From contig CAITLX010000609.1 in the NCBI GenBank assembly GCA_903893335.1, positions 1 to 15,750 on the forward strand: a stretch of 15,750 nucleotides of DNA. Reading direction: 5' to 3'. This stretch comes from an uncultured delta proteobacterium. GTDB taxonomy: Bacteria > Myxococcota_A > Polyangia > Polyangiales > Polyangiaceae. Below are positions 6,602 through 13,230 of this stretch, in pieces. The position numbers and the translations under genes are program-made. A model generated the notes under the pieces. It searched no databases. It worked only from the letters and a program-made list of their open reading frames with translations, and had not been told where the DNA came from. The number at the start of each line of letters is the position of its first letter. The stretch's first letter is position 1.

Positions 6602-9070
6602 ATGGCTCGCTTTGCTTTCGCTCGCTTGGCTTGGTGCGTGGGGTTTCTCGGGGTCGCGGCGGTCGTCGGCTCCGGCTGCGGCGGCGGTAGCTCGCCCGCG
6701 TTCGGCGACCAAGACGGCGGCGGCGGCGCCGCCGGGGCAGACGATGGCGGCGGCGGCGGGGCGGGGACGGACGCCTCGCTCGACGCGCCGCCCGACGGCG
6801 CGGGCGCGTGCGTCGGGGGGTGCGACGACGGCATCGCGTGCACGGTCGACACCTGCGCGGCGGGCGCCTGCTCGCACCTCATCGGGCCCGCCACCGGCGC
6901 GACCGCGTGCCCGTCGGGGCAGTTCTGCGAGATCGGCAAGGGTTGCCAGCAGGCCGTCGCGTGCGCGACCAAGGCCGACTGCGTCAAGCACTGGAGCGAC
7001 GCCTGCCACGCGAACGTCGCCTGCGACCCGGCGCGCTCGGTCTGCACCTTCACGACGCTCGACAAGGACGGCGACGGGCACCCCCCCATCGTCTGCGGCG
7101 GCGACGACTGCAACGACGTCAGCCCGCAGGTCTACCCGGGGCGCGCCGAGGCGTGCGACGGCCTCGACAACGACTGCAACCTGGCCACCGACGACGGCGC
7201 CACCTGCCCGGGCCTCGCCGTCTGCGCGCAGGGCTCGTGCGCGTGCCCGCCCGACAGCCAGTGCGGCGGCGCGTGCGTCGACAAGTCGTCCGACGAGCAG
7301 AACTGCGGCGCGTGCGGCAACCGCTGCCCGACCGGCTCGGCGTGCAACGCCGGCACCTGCTCGTGCCCCGTCGCGGGCCAGGTCGCCTGCAACGGCGCGT
7401 GCGTCGACACCCGGTCCGACCCGGCCAACTGCGCGGGCTGCGGCAACGCCTGCGCGAGCGGCTACGCCTGCCAGAGCTCGGCGTGCCTCTGCCTGGGCTC
7501 CTCGTGCGGCGGCGTCTGCTTCGACACGCAGCGCGACCCCTCGCACTGCGGCGGCTGCAGCACCGTCTGCGCGTCCGGCCAGTCGTGCCTCTCGGGGGTC
7601 TGCAAGTGCCCCGCGTCGTCGCAGGCGTGCGGCGGCGTGTGCACCGACGTGACCTCCAACGCCGCCCACTGCGGCACCTGCGACACGGTCTGCGCCCTCG
7701 GGGCGTCGTGCACCGCGAGCCAGTGCGTCTGCCCGGCCGGCAAGCAGGTGTGCAGCGGAGCGTGCACCGACGTCTCGTCGGACAAGTACAACTGCGGCGC
7801 CTGCGGCAGCTATTGCCCCGGGCTCTGCTCGGGCAACGCCTGCCTGCCGACGTGCAGCGACGGCGTGAAGAACGCCGCCGAGACGGACATCGACTGCGGC
7901 GGGAGCGCGTGCGCCCCCTGCGCGAGCGGCAAGTTCTGCCTCGTCGGGGGCGACTGCATGGGCAACACCTGCACGGTCGGCAAGTGCGCGGGCGCCGCGA
8001 CGATCTCGTTCGCGTCGGCCGGCACGGTGACGGTCGGGTCGATCCCCTACTCGGTCGCGCTCGGCGACTTCGACAAGAACGGCAAGCTCGATCTCTTCGC
8101 GGCGAACGAGGGCGCGACGACCGCGAGCGCGGCGCTGAACCTCGGCAACATGACGTTCGGCGCGGCGGCGACGTACACCGCGGGCTCCGCGCCGTTCCAC
8201 GTCGTGCTCGGCGACGTGAGCGGCGACGGGCTGCTCGACGCGGTCGTGACCAACTCGGCGTCGTCCAACGTGTCGATCTTCCGCGGCGTCGCGGGCGGCA
8301 CGTTCGCCGCCGCCACGAACGTCACGGTGGGCGTCGGGGTGACGCTCTACGCGAGCGCGCTCGGCGATCTCGACGGCGATGGCGATCTCGACCTCGCCGT
8401 CGCGGGCGAGTCGAACGGCTTCGTCTACCTGCTGCACAACAACGGGGCAGGGGCGTTCACCTCGTTCACGAGTTACCCCGTCACGACGCCGAGCCACCTG
8501 CTCGTGGCCGATCTCACGGGCGACCACGTCAACGACATCATCGTCACGTCGGGCACCACGAGCACGGGCAGCACCTTCACCGTGCTCAAGGGGCTGGCCG
8601 GCGGCCTCTTCCAGGTCCAGACCGGCTCGCCGCAGACGACGGGCTCGGGGCCGCGCTCGCTCGCGGTCGCCGACTTCGACGGCGACGGCGATCTCGACGT
8701 GGCCGTCGCCTGCTACGTCTCGAGCCGCGTGTACGTGCACCTCAACGGCGGCGCTGGCGTCGTCGGCAACGGGTCGTCGTTCACCTCGACCAACTACGCG
8801 ACGGGGGCGGGGACGCGCTGGGTGGTCGCCGCCGATTTCAATCGTGACGGCCTCCCCGATCTCGCGGTGGCCAACTACTCGGGCCTCTCGGTGAGCGTCC
8901 TCGCAGGTGCTGGCGGCGGCGTGTTCGGGGCGGCCGTCACGTCCCCGCTCGCGACGGGCGGGACGCCCGAGGCGCTCGCGTCGGGCGATCTCGACGGCGA
9001 CGGCTTGCCCGACCTCGTCGTGGCCGACGGCGGCAACTCGCTCGCCGTCTTGCGCAACACCACGCAGTGA
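6602..9070 (+). CDS. Cys-rich repeat plus FG-GAP propeller surface lipoprotein
   Basis: The product has 822 residues. The signal peptide ends at VGSGC (Cys26), followed by a Gly/Asp-rich linker (about 27-68). A MopE-type metal-binding motif runs from DKDGDGH (154-160) to CDGLDNDCN (185-193). Five Cys-rich repeats of the form C-G-G-x-C-x-D, then N/H-C-G-x-C, start at 221, 263, 302, 343 and 384. A TCSDGVKN...DCGG module common in myxobacterial secreted proteins spans 418-440. Seven FG-GAP loops start at 489, 538, 589, 637, 691, 745 and 796, predicting a seven-bladed propeller. The likely role is a rigid disulfide-rich stalk presenting a Ca2+-binding propeller on the cell surface; no catalytic motif is seen. 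ATG 6602 is chosen over GTG 6593 and 6599 because GAGG at 6590-6593 lies eight bases upstream. Such Cys-rich repeats are sometimes mislabelled tryptophan synthase alpha chain; nothing here supports that. Confidence 0.92.
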   Translation: MARFAFARLAWCVGFLGVAAVVGSGCGGGSSPAFGDQDGGGGAAGADDGGGGGAGTDASLDAPPDGAGACVGGCDDGIACTVDTCAAGACSHLIGPATGATACPSGQFCEIGKGCQQAVACATKADCVKHWSDACHANVACDPARSVCTFTTLDKDGDGHPPIVCGGDDCNDVSPQVYPGRAEACDGLDNDCNLATDDGATCPGLAVCAQGSCACPPDSQCGGACVDKSSDEQNCGACGNRCPTGSACNAGTCSCPVAGQVACNGACVDTRSDPANCAGCGNACASGYACQSSACLCLGSSCGGVCFDTQRDPSHCGGCSTVCASGQSCLSGVCKCPASSQACGGVCTDVTSNAAHCGTCDTVCALGASCTASQCVCPAGKQVCSGACTDVSSDKYNCGACGSYCPGLCSGNACLPTCSDGVKNAAETDIDCGGSACAPCASGKFCLVGGDCMGNTCTVGKCAGAATISFASAGTVTVGSIPYSVALGDFDKNGKLDLFAANEGATTASAALNLGNMTFGAAATYTAGSAPFHVVLGDVSGDGLLDAVVTNSASSNVSIFRGVAGGTFAAATNVTVGVGVTLYASALGDLDGDGDLDLAVAGESNGFVYLLHNNGAGAFTSFTSYPVTTPSHLLVADLTGDHVNDIIVTSGTTSTGSTFTVLKGLAGGLFQVQTGSPQTTGSGPRSLAVADFDGDGDLDVAVACYVSSRVYVHLNGGAGVVGNGSSFTSTNYATGAGTRWVVAADFNRDGLPDLAVANYSGLSVSVLAGAGGGVFGAAVTSPLATGGTPEALASGDLDGDGLPDLVVADGGNSLAVLRNTTQ

Positions 9071-9106
9071 CCCGCGCGCGGCGGCTCGGCCGTCGCGTCG
9101 CTGGGC

Positions 9107-10234
9107 CTACCCGAGCGGGTCGTCGACCTCGGCCGCGGCGCTCTCGCGCTTCTGTCGGCGCTCGCGCACGCGGTCGCGCACGTAGGCGACGAGCTCGTCG
9201 ACGTACGACTCGAACGGCGGGCACACGATGCCGGTGCCGGCGAGCACGTCGTCGGTGTTGCGCGCGTCGAACCGAACCGGCGTCGCGAGCTGCTCGACGA
9301 ACGCGCGCGGGCTCTTGGCGAAGCGCTCGAGCCCGGGGGCGCGCAGCAGCGCGCGCGTGAGGTTGCTCGGGATGAAGCCGCGCGGGCCGCGCTTGCCCCC
9401 GGCTCGCGCGACCAGGTCGAACGTCTCGCGCGCGGTGAGCGGGTTGGGGTCGCCCAGGTGGAACGTGCGGCCGGGCGCGCGCGGGTCGCGGCCGATGGCG
9501 TGCGCGGCGCGCACGACGTAGTCGACGGGCACGAGGTGCAGCGGCGCGTCGCCGCGCACCGGCATCGGAACCGCGAGCTCGGCGGGCGAGGTGACGATGA
9601 GCAGCATGAGCAGGTACGGCCCGTCGAAGCGGGCGATCTCCCCCGTCTTCGAGTCGCCGACGACGATGGTGGGGCGCACGACGCACACGGGCGTGCGGCG
9701 CATGGCGGCGCGCGCCAGCCGCTCGGCGCGCGCGTGCGTCTCCTCGACGACGTTGCGGAAGCCCTGGCCGGCCTCGAGCTCGTCCTCGAGCACGAGCCCG
9801 GTGCGGTCGCCGGCCACCCACGCGGTGGAGTGCACGACCAGGTTCTTCAGCGCGGGCGCCGCGCGCGCGAGCTCGAGCACCTCGCGCGTGCCGCGCACGT
9901 TGACGCGCTCGGCGGTCGCGCGGTCGGTCGTGGGCTCGGCGACCTGGGCCATGTGGTGGATGCGATCGACGTCGCCGGCGACCTCGCGGAACTCCGCGCC
10001 GCTCAGCCCGAGGTCCATCGCCGCGGCGTCCCCCTCGACGAGCACGACCCGCTCGCGCTGGCCCGCGGGAAGCTCGTCGAGCGCGCGCTGGGCCTCGGCT
10101 GCCTCGGCGGCGGCGACGACGGCGTAGACGAGCGCGCGGGGCTCGTCGGCGAGCACCTGGCTCGCCATGCGGCGGGCGCCGAACGACGGAAAGCCCGTCA
10201 GCAGCGTGACTTCGTCGTACCCGCGCCGAGGCAT
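9107..10234 (-). CDS. Extended short-chain dehydrogenase-like protein with degenerate active site
   Basis: The product has 375 residues and no signal peptide, so it is cytoplasmic. The N-terminal Rossmann segment VTLLTGFPSFGARRM (9-23) matches the TGxxGxxG nucleotide-binding loop, but the middle Gly is Ser17. The body follows the extended-SDR/male-sterility layout: HHMAQVAEPT (93-102), VNVRGTREVLELA (111-123), VHSTAWVAG (134-142), then VRPTIVVGDSKTGEI (186-200). At the position of the catalytic YxxxK, expected in NxYExSKxxAE, the sequence is NVVEETHARAE (161-171): Val163 replaces Tyr and His167 replaces Lys. It may therefore bind NAD(P) without reducing substrates, or use another mechanism. 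ATG 10234 is chosen over GTG 10246 because that GTG lies inside the candidate -10 element TAGCGT. It is divergent from the first SUMF1-like gene, 50 bases away, and convergent with the Cys-rich lipoprotein gene. Confidence 0.85.
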   Translation of the reverse strand: MPRRGYDEVTLLTGFPSFGARRMASQVLADEPRALVYAVVAAAEAAEAQRALDELPAGQRERVVLVEGDAAAMDLGLSGAEFREVAGDVDRIHHMAQVAEPTTDRATAERVNVRGTREVLELARAAPALKNLVVHSTAWVAGDRTGLVLEDELEAGQGFRNVVEETHARAERLARAAMRRTPVCVVRPTIVVGDSKTGEIARFDGPYLLMLLIVTSPAELAVPMPVRGDAPLHLVPVDYVVRAAHAIGRDPRAPGRTFHLGDPNPLTARETFDLVARAGGKRGPRGFIPSNLTRALLRAPGLERFAKSPRAFVEQLATPVRFDARNTDDVLAGTGIVCPPFESYVDELVAYVRDRVRERRQKRESAAAEVDDPLG

Positions 10235-10244
10235 CGCGTCGCGC

Positions 10245-10252
10245 ACGCTACC
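10245..10252 (-). promoter_or_regulatory. Candidate -10 element GGTAGCGT
   Basis: Read on the minus strand, GGTAGCGT ends ten bases before ATG 10234 in the 50-base divergent region shared with the SUMF1-like gene. It overlaps the alternative GTG start at 10246, which argues against that start. Confidence 0.4.
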
Positions 10253-10284
10253 ACGCCTGGTCCCCGTCCCGCGTCTCGGGCACG

Positions 10285-11091
10285 ATGGGGTCGGTGCTCG
10301 CAGCTTCCTCCTGGCTCGCCGCCCTCGTGCTGTGGTTCGCCGCCCCCGGGCTGGCGGCCGACGGCGCCGCGCTCGCGGCGCTGGCCGAGGTGTCGGAGCT
10401 GCCCGCGCCCTGCCCGTCCGACATGGTGCTCGTCGACGGCGACTACTGCCCCGCCGTGCCGTACGTCTGCGCGCGTCGCGACGGCCCGAGCGCGTACCGC
10501 TGTCTCGAGTACGCGCGGCTCGGGCGCTGCGGCGCGCCCCTCGAGCCGCGGCGCTTCTGCATCGACCGCTACGAGTGGCCCAACCGGGTGGGCGAGGCGC
10601 CGCGCGTCTTCGTCACCTGGTACGAGGCCAAGAAGCTGTGCGGCGAGATCGGCAAGCGCCTCTGCCGACGCACCGAGTGGACGCTCGCGTGCGAGGGGCC
10701 CAAGCGCCTGCCGTACCCCTACGGCTTCATCCGCCAGCCGAGCCCCTGCAACGTCGACCACCGCCCCATCCCGTTCGACATCGACGCGATGATCGACCCG
10801 GCCACGCGCGACGCCGAGATCGCGCGGCTCTGGCAGGCCGACCCCATCGGGTCGCACGACGGCTGCGTCAGCTCGTACGGCGTGTTCGACCTCGCGGGCA
10901 ACGTCGACGAGTGGACGGACAACCAGGCCGACGACCCGGCTTCGCCGTACATCTCGACGCTCAACGGCGGCTACTGGGGCCCGGTGCGCGACACGTGCCG
11001 CCTCACGACGACGGCGCACGGCCCGAGGTTCGAGTTCTACCAGGTGGGCTTCCGCTGCTGCGCCGACTCCGACGACGGCGTCGACCTCTGA
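10285..11091 (+). CDS. Secreted SUMF1/FGE-fold Cys-rich protein, copy 1
   Basis: The product has 268 residues. An N-terminal hydrophobic segment (about 4-24, ending PGLAADG) is a likely signal peptide, unusual in having no Lys or Arg in its first residues. The rest is a formylglycine-generating-enzyme (SUMF1) fold: FCIDRYEWPN (91-100), WYEAKKLC (112-119), KRLCRRTEWTLACEG (124-138), LPYPYGF (142-148), GVFDLAGNVDEW (199-210), GGYWGPVRDTC (228-238) and YQVGFRCC (252-259). True FGEs oxidise a sulfatase cysteine using two Cys in GGSxxCxxxxC. Here the first is Pro233 and only Cys238 remains, so that chemistry is unlikely. Fourteen cysteines align one-to-one with those of the next gene. The C-type-lectin-related fold makes a binding role possible. 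Start ATG 10285 is the only plausible one; the stop is about 100 bases before copy 2. Confidence 0.87.
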   Translation: MGSVLAASSWLAALVLWFAAPGLAADGAALAALAEVSELPAPCPSDMVLVDGDYCPAVPYVCARRDGPSAYRCLEYARLGRCGAPLEPRRFCIDRYEWPNRVGEAPRVFVTWYEAKKLCGEIGKRLCRRTEWTLACEGPKRLPYPYGFIRQPSPCNVDHRPIPFDIDAMIDPATRDAEIARLWQADPIGSHDGCVSSYGVFDLAGNVDEWTDNQADDPASPYISTLNGGYWGPVRDTCRLTTTAHGPRFEFYQVGFRCCADSDDGVDL

Positions 11092-11102
11092 AGCACCTCC
11101 GC

Positions 11103-11122
11103 AAGCGCTTCGAAAAGCGCTT
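11103..11122 (+). repeat. Hairpin of two AAGCGCTT palindromes between the SUMF1-like paralogues
   Basis: AAGCGCTT (11103-11110) and AAGCGCTT (11115-11122) flank CGAA and can pair as an 8-bp stem with a four-base loop; each half is itself a palindrome. An overlapping inverted repeat pairs CGCTTCGA (11106-11113) with TCGAAGCG (11134-11141). There is no U-tract. It begins 12 bases after the stop of copy 1, so it may attenuate transcription into copy 2 or be an operator. Confidence 0.4.
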
Positions 11123-11148
11123 CAGGAAGCATCTCGAAGCGCCGTTCG

Positions 11149-11154
11149 TAAAGT
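11149..11154 (+). promoter_or_regulatory. Candidate -10 element TAAAGT
   Basis: TAAAGT ends 12 bases before GTG 11167 and 39 bases before ATG 11194. It suggests that the second SUMF1-like gene can be transcribed separately from the first. With the short spacing seen elsewhere, GTG 11167 would be the start. Confidence 0.25.
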
Positions 11155-11193
11155 TGGCCGGGGCCAGTGGCGCCGACCAACGTTCGTTTTACG

Positions 11194-12078
11194 ATGTTCG
11201 CGCGTTCGCTCCTCCTGCTCTCGCTCCTCGCCGGTGCCGTCACGGCCGCGCCCCAGGCGGTCCAGGCCCTGCGCTCGGGGCCCCAGGCTGCGGCGCTCGC
11301 GGGGCCGCCCGCCGAGCTCGGCACCTCCCACCCCGAGGCCCACGCCGACGCCCCGGTGCTGGCCCCCGCGGCAGCCGCCGCGCCGGACGCTCCTTGCCCC
11401 GAGGGGATGGCGCTGGTGGAGGGGGAGTACTGCCCGTCGCTCGGCCACCGCTGCCTGCGCGAGCTCGACGGGCCCGGCGACCGCTGCGCGGAGTACGACG
11501 AGACGCCCATCTGCAAGGGCAAGCCCGAGCGCAAGCGCTACTGCATCGACCGCTACGAGTACCCGAACCTCGCCGGCGTGAAGCCCGTCGTCATGGTCGA
11601 CTGGCTCGAGGCCAAGGCCGCCTGCGACACCGAGGGCAAGCGCCTCTGCACCGGCAGCGAGTGGACGCTCGCCTGCGAGGGGGCCGAGCGTCTGCCGTAC
11701 CCCTACGGCGTCAGCCGCGACGCGGGCGCGTGCAACATCGACCGCCCCCACCCCGAGCCCGATCTCGAGGCCTTCGGCCACCCGCGCGAGGTCTCGGCCG
11801 AGGTCGCGCGGCTCGACCAGCGCGTCGCGAGCGGCCAGATGAACCGCTGCGAGAGCCCCTACGGCGTGCACGACATGACGGGCAACGTGGACGAGTGGGT
11901 CGTCAACGAGCGCCACTTCGAGGCCCCCGCCGAGGGGCAGGAGGCGCCCTACGTGTCGGGGCTCAAGGGGGGCTACTGGGGCCCGGTGCGCGACCGGTGC
12001 CGTCCCACCACGACGTTCCACAACGAGTGGTTCCGCTTCTACCAGGTCGGCTTCCGCTGCTGCGACGAGGCTCGCTGA
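11194..12078 (+). CDS. Secreted SUMF1/FGE-fold Cys-rich protein, copy 2
   Basis: From ATG 11194 the product has 294 residues and opens with a clear signal peptide (MFARSLLLLSLLAGAVTA, 1-18). GTG 11167, nine codons earlier, is an equally open alternative and fits the spacing from TAAAGT better. An Ala/Pro-rich linker precedes the SUMF1-fold domain, which repeats the blocks of copy 1: YCIDRYEYPN, KRLCTGSEWTLACEG, LPYPYGV, GVHDMTGNVDEW, GGYWGPVRDRC and YQVGFRCC. Again the first FGE catalytic Cys is replaced by Pro and only the second is kept. All 14 cysteines match copy 1 with identical spacing except for six extra residues in one interval (44 versus 50). The pair is a tandem duplication followed by divergence; conservation of every cysteine points to up to seven shared disulfides in an extracytoplasmic protein. 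The partner or substrate is unknown. Confidence 0.87.
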   Translation: MFARSLLLLSLLAGAVTAAPQAVQALRSGPQAAALAGPPAELGTSHPEAHADAPVLAPAAAAAPDAPCPEGMALVEGEYCPSLGHRCLRELDGPGDRCAEYDETPICKGKPERKRYCIDRYEYPNLAGVKPVVMVDWLEAKAACDTEGKRLCTGSEWTLACEGAERLPYPYGVSRDAGACNIDRPHPEPDLEAFGHPREVSAEVARLDQRVASGQMNRCESPYGVHDMTGNVDEWVVNERHFEAPAEGQEAPYVSGLKGGYWGPVRDRCRPTTTFHNEWFRFYQVGFRCCDEAR

Positions 12079-12183
12079 CGGGGCTTCCGGTGTCGCGAGC
12101 GGGCGGTGCTTCCCCCGGTACGGTTCTTGGAGTACCCTTCCGGCGCTTGAACTTGCACCCGCCAGCCGCCGCTCCAGCTTTCT

Positions 12184-12257
12184 GGGCCCATAGCTCAATC
12201 GGTCAGAGCCCCCGGCTCATAACCGGGCCGTTCCTGGTTCGAACCCGGGTGGGCCTA
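12184..12257 (+). tRNA. tRNA with anticodon CAT, probably tRNA-Ile2 rather than Met
   Basis: A full cloverleaf folds: acceptor GGGCCCA with TGGGCCT (G1-U72 wobble), D stem GCTC/GAGC, anticodon stem CCCGG/CCGGG with loop CTCATAA (anticodon CAT at 12218-12220), and T stem CCTGG/CCGGG with loop TTCGAAC. The discriminator is A12257; the 3' CCA is not encoded (CCG follows). It is not initiator tRNA, since the anticodon stem lacks the GGG/CCC run. C4-G69 and C5-G68 in the acceptor stem are the features E. coli TilS uses to recognise tRNA-Ile2, whose C34 becomes lysidine so that it reads AUA. An automated tool would probably call it tRNA-Met. No secure promoter is seen; GGTACGGT (12117-12124) and TACCCT (12133-12138) are candidates. 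Confidence 0.93.
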
Positions 12258-12310
12258 CCGGCGCCTCTTTCCATCGTCGGCCTCGGGGCGGGGCATCGCT
12301 CGGCAGGCCG

Positions 12311-12410
12311 CGCTGCGGCGGCACGTTTCGTCGGCGCTGCCGCCATTGCTCGTTTTGTCGGCGGTGCGGCTGCGCATCGTTCCATCCGCTGCGCGGCGGC
12401 ACGTCCCGTC
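12311..12410 (+). repeat. Degenerate four-copy tandem repeat of about 25 bp
   Basis: Between the tRNA and the coiled-coil gene, four imperfect units start at 12311 (24 bases), 12335 (27), 12362 (25) and 12387 (24). Each starts CGCTGC or CGGTGC, has a GCGGC/GCCGC core, and ends in a T-richer CGTTyC and GTCGG or ATC segment. The 177-base gap holds no credible gene; the array stops just before the TAGGAT promoter candidate. Confidence 0.45.
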
Positions 12411-12416
12411 CGCGGC

Positions 12417-12422
12417 TAGGAT
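12417..12422 (+). promoter_or_regulatory. Candidate -10 element TAGGAT for the zinc-ribbon/kinase operon
   Basis: TAGGAT ends 12 bases before ATG 12435, matching the geometry of the other candidates. It sits right after the tandem repeat. Confidence 0.35.
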
Positions 12423-12434
12423 TCGTGGGGCCTG

Positions 12435-13196
12435 ATGGCCCGCAAGGAGACCCACCGGTTGAGCTTCAGCGATCAGATTGCCCTCCTCGAGTCCCTCCAG
12501 GTCATCGACGTCGAGCTGCGCCGCGTCGACGACGCGCTCGGCCAGCAGAACGGCGAGCTCGCGACCCAGCGCGCCGAGCAGAAGCGGCTCGAGGACAAGC
12601 TCGCCGCCGACCGCGCCAGCCTCGCCGACATGGAGCGAACGCGCAGCGAGCTGATGATCGAGGTGCGGCAGATGTCGCAGCAGATCGACCGCTCGCGCGA
12701 GAAGCTCTCGCGCTCGCGCAACGAGCGCGAGAACCAGGCCGTGCAGCGCGAGCTCGAGGAGCTGCGCAAGCTGCTGCGCGACCGCGAGGACGAGATCCAG
12801 AAGCTCGCGATGCTCGCCGAGGCCGCCCGCGGCTCCATCGAGGAGGGCGACAAGAAGCGCCAGAAGATCGTCGACGATCTCGGCGGCCGCGAGGGGGAGA
12901 CCACCACCCTGCTCGCGCAGCTCACCGCCGAGCGCGCCGAGAAGTTCGCCGCGCGCACCGAGATCGCCAAGCAGGTCAACGCGGCCACGCTGCGCCGCTA
13001 CGACCTCGTGCGCTCCAAGCGCGGCACCGGCGTCGCCAAGACGACCCTCGGCACGTGCCTCTCGTGCCACATGCAGCTGCCCCCGATGCTCTACCAGAAG
13101 CTCATGCGCCGCGAGGCGTTCGAGCAGTGCCCGAGCTGCGCGCGCATCCTGTACTTCGAGCCGCCCCGCGCAGCGACGGGCGACGGCACCACCTGA
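12435..13196 (+). CDS. Coiled-coil C4-type zinc-ribbon protein
   Basis: The product has 253 residues, the usual length for this family. Residues about 14-185 are a long charged heptad-rich coiled coil (for example RELEELRKLLRDREDEIQKL, 105-124). The C-terminus is a zinc ribbon with cysteines 208 and 211 (CLSC) and 232 and 235 (CPSC), then the typical ILYFEP ending. This matches the zf-RING_7 family, which includes Helicobacter HP0958 and chlamydial CT398. Those members act as chaperones or scaffolds for flagellar or secretion proteins or interact with RNA or sigma-54; a specific role here cannot be assigned. It is cytoplasmic with no signal peptide. The Ser/Thr kinase gene follows after 34 bases on the same strand, probably in one operon. 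Confidence 0.9.
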   Translation: MARKETHRLSFSDQIALLESLQVIDVELRRVDDALGQQNGELATQRAEQKRLEDKLAADRASLADMERTRSELMIEVRQMSQQIDRSREKLSRSRNERENQAVQRELEELRKLLRDREDEIQKLAMLAEAARGSIEEGDKKRQKIVDDLGGREGETTTLLAQLTAERAEKFAARTEIAKQVNAATLRRYDLVRSKRGTGVAKTTLGTCLSCHMQLPPMLYQKLMRREAFEQCPSCARILYFEPPRAATGDGTT

Positions 13197-13230
13197 CCGA
13201 GCGGCGCTCCCCGCCCGCCCAGCGCGCACC

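Noticed and set aside
7132..8325. Three adjacent minus-strand frames rich in His/Pro/Gln and Cys-poor
   Set aside because: They are antisense to the regular Cys-rich repeats and FG-GAP loops, and their apparent repetition is inherited from that gene.
4820..8740. Very long minus-strand open frame (1306 codons) opposite the methyltransferase and Cys-rich lipoprotein genes
   Set aside because: It is the low-complexity Arg/Ala/Val-rich antisense shadow of two well-supported genes, a common effect of high GC; no domain or signal is recognisable.
10285..12078. Annotation of the SUMF1-fold pair as active formylglycine-generating enzymes for a sulfatase
   Set aside because: The first catalytic cysteine is Pro in both, and no sulfatase gene lies in the window.
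10167..12419. 750-codon plus-strand open frame covering both SUMF1-like genes and the tRNA
   Set aside because: It runs out of frame with two clear SUMF1-fold proteins, reads through a tRNA, and is Arg-rich filler without domains.
12184..12434. tRNA gene as an integration site of a mobile element
   Set aside because: No integrase, no repeated tRNA 3' end and no atypical gene content follow it within the window.
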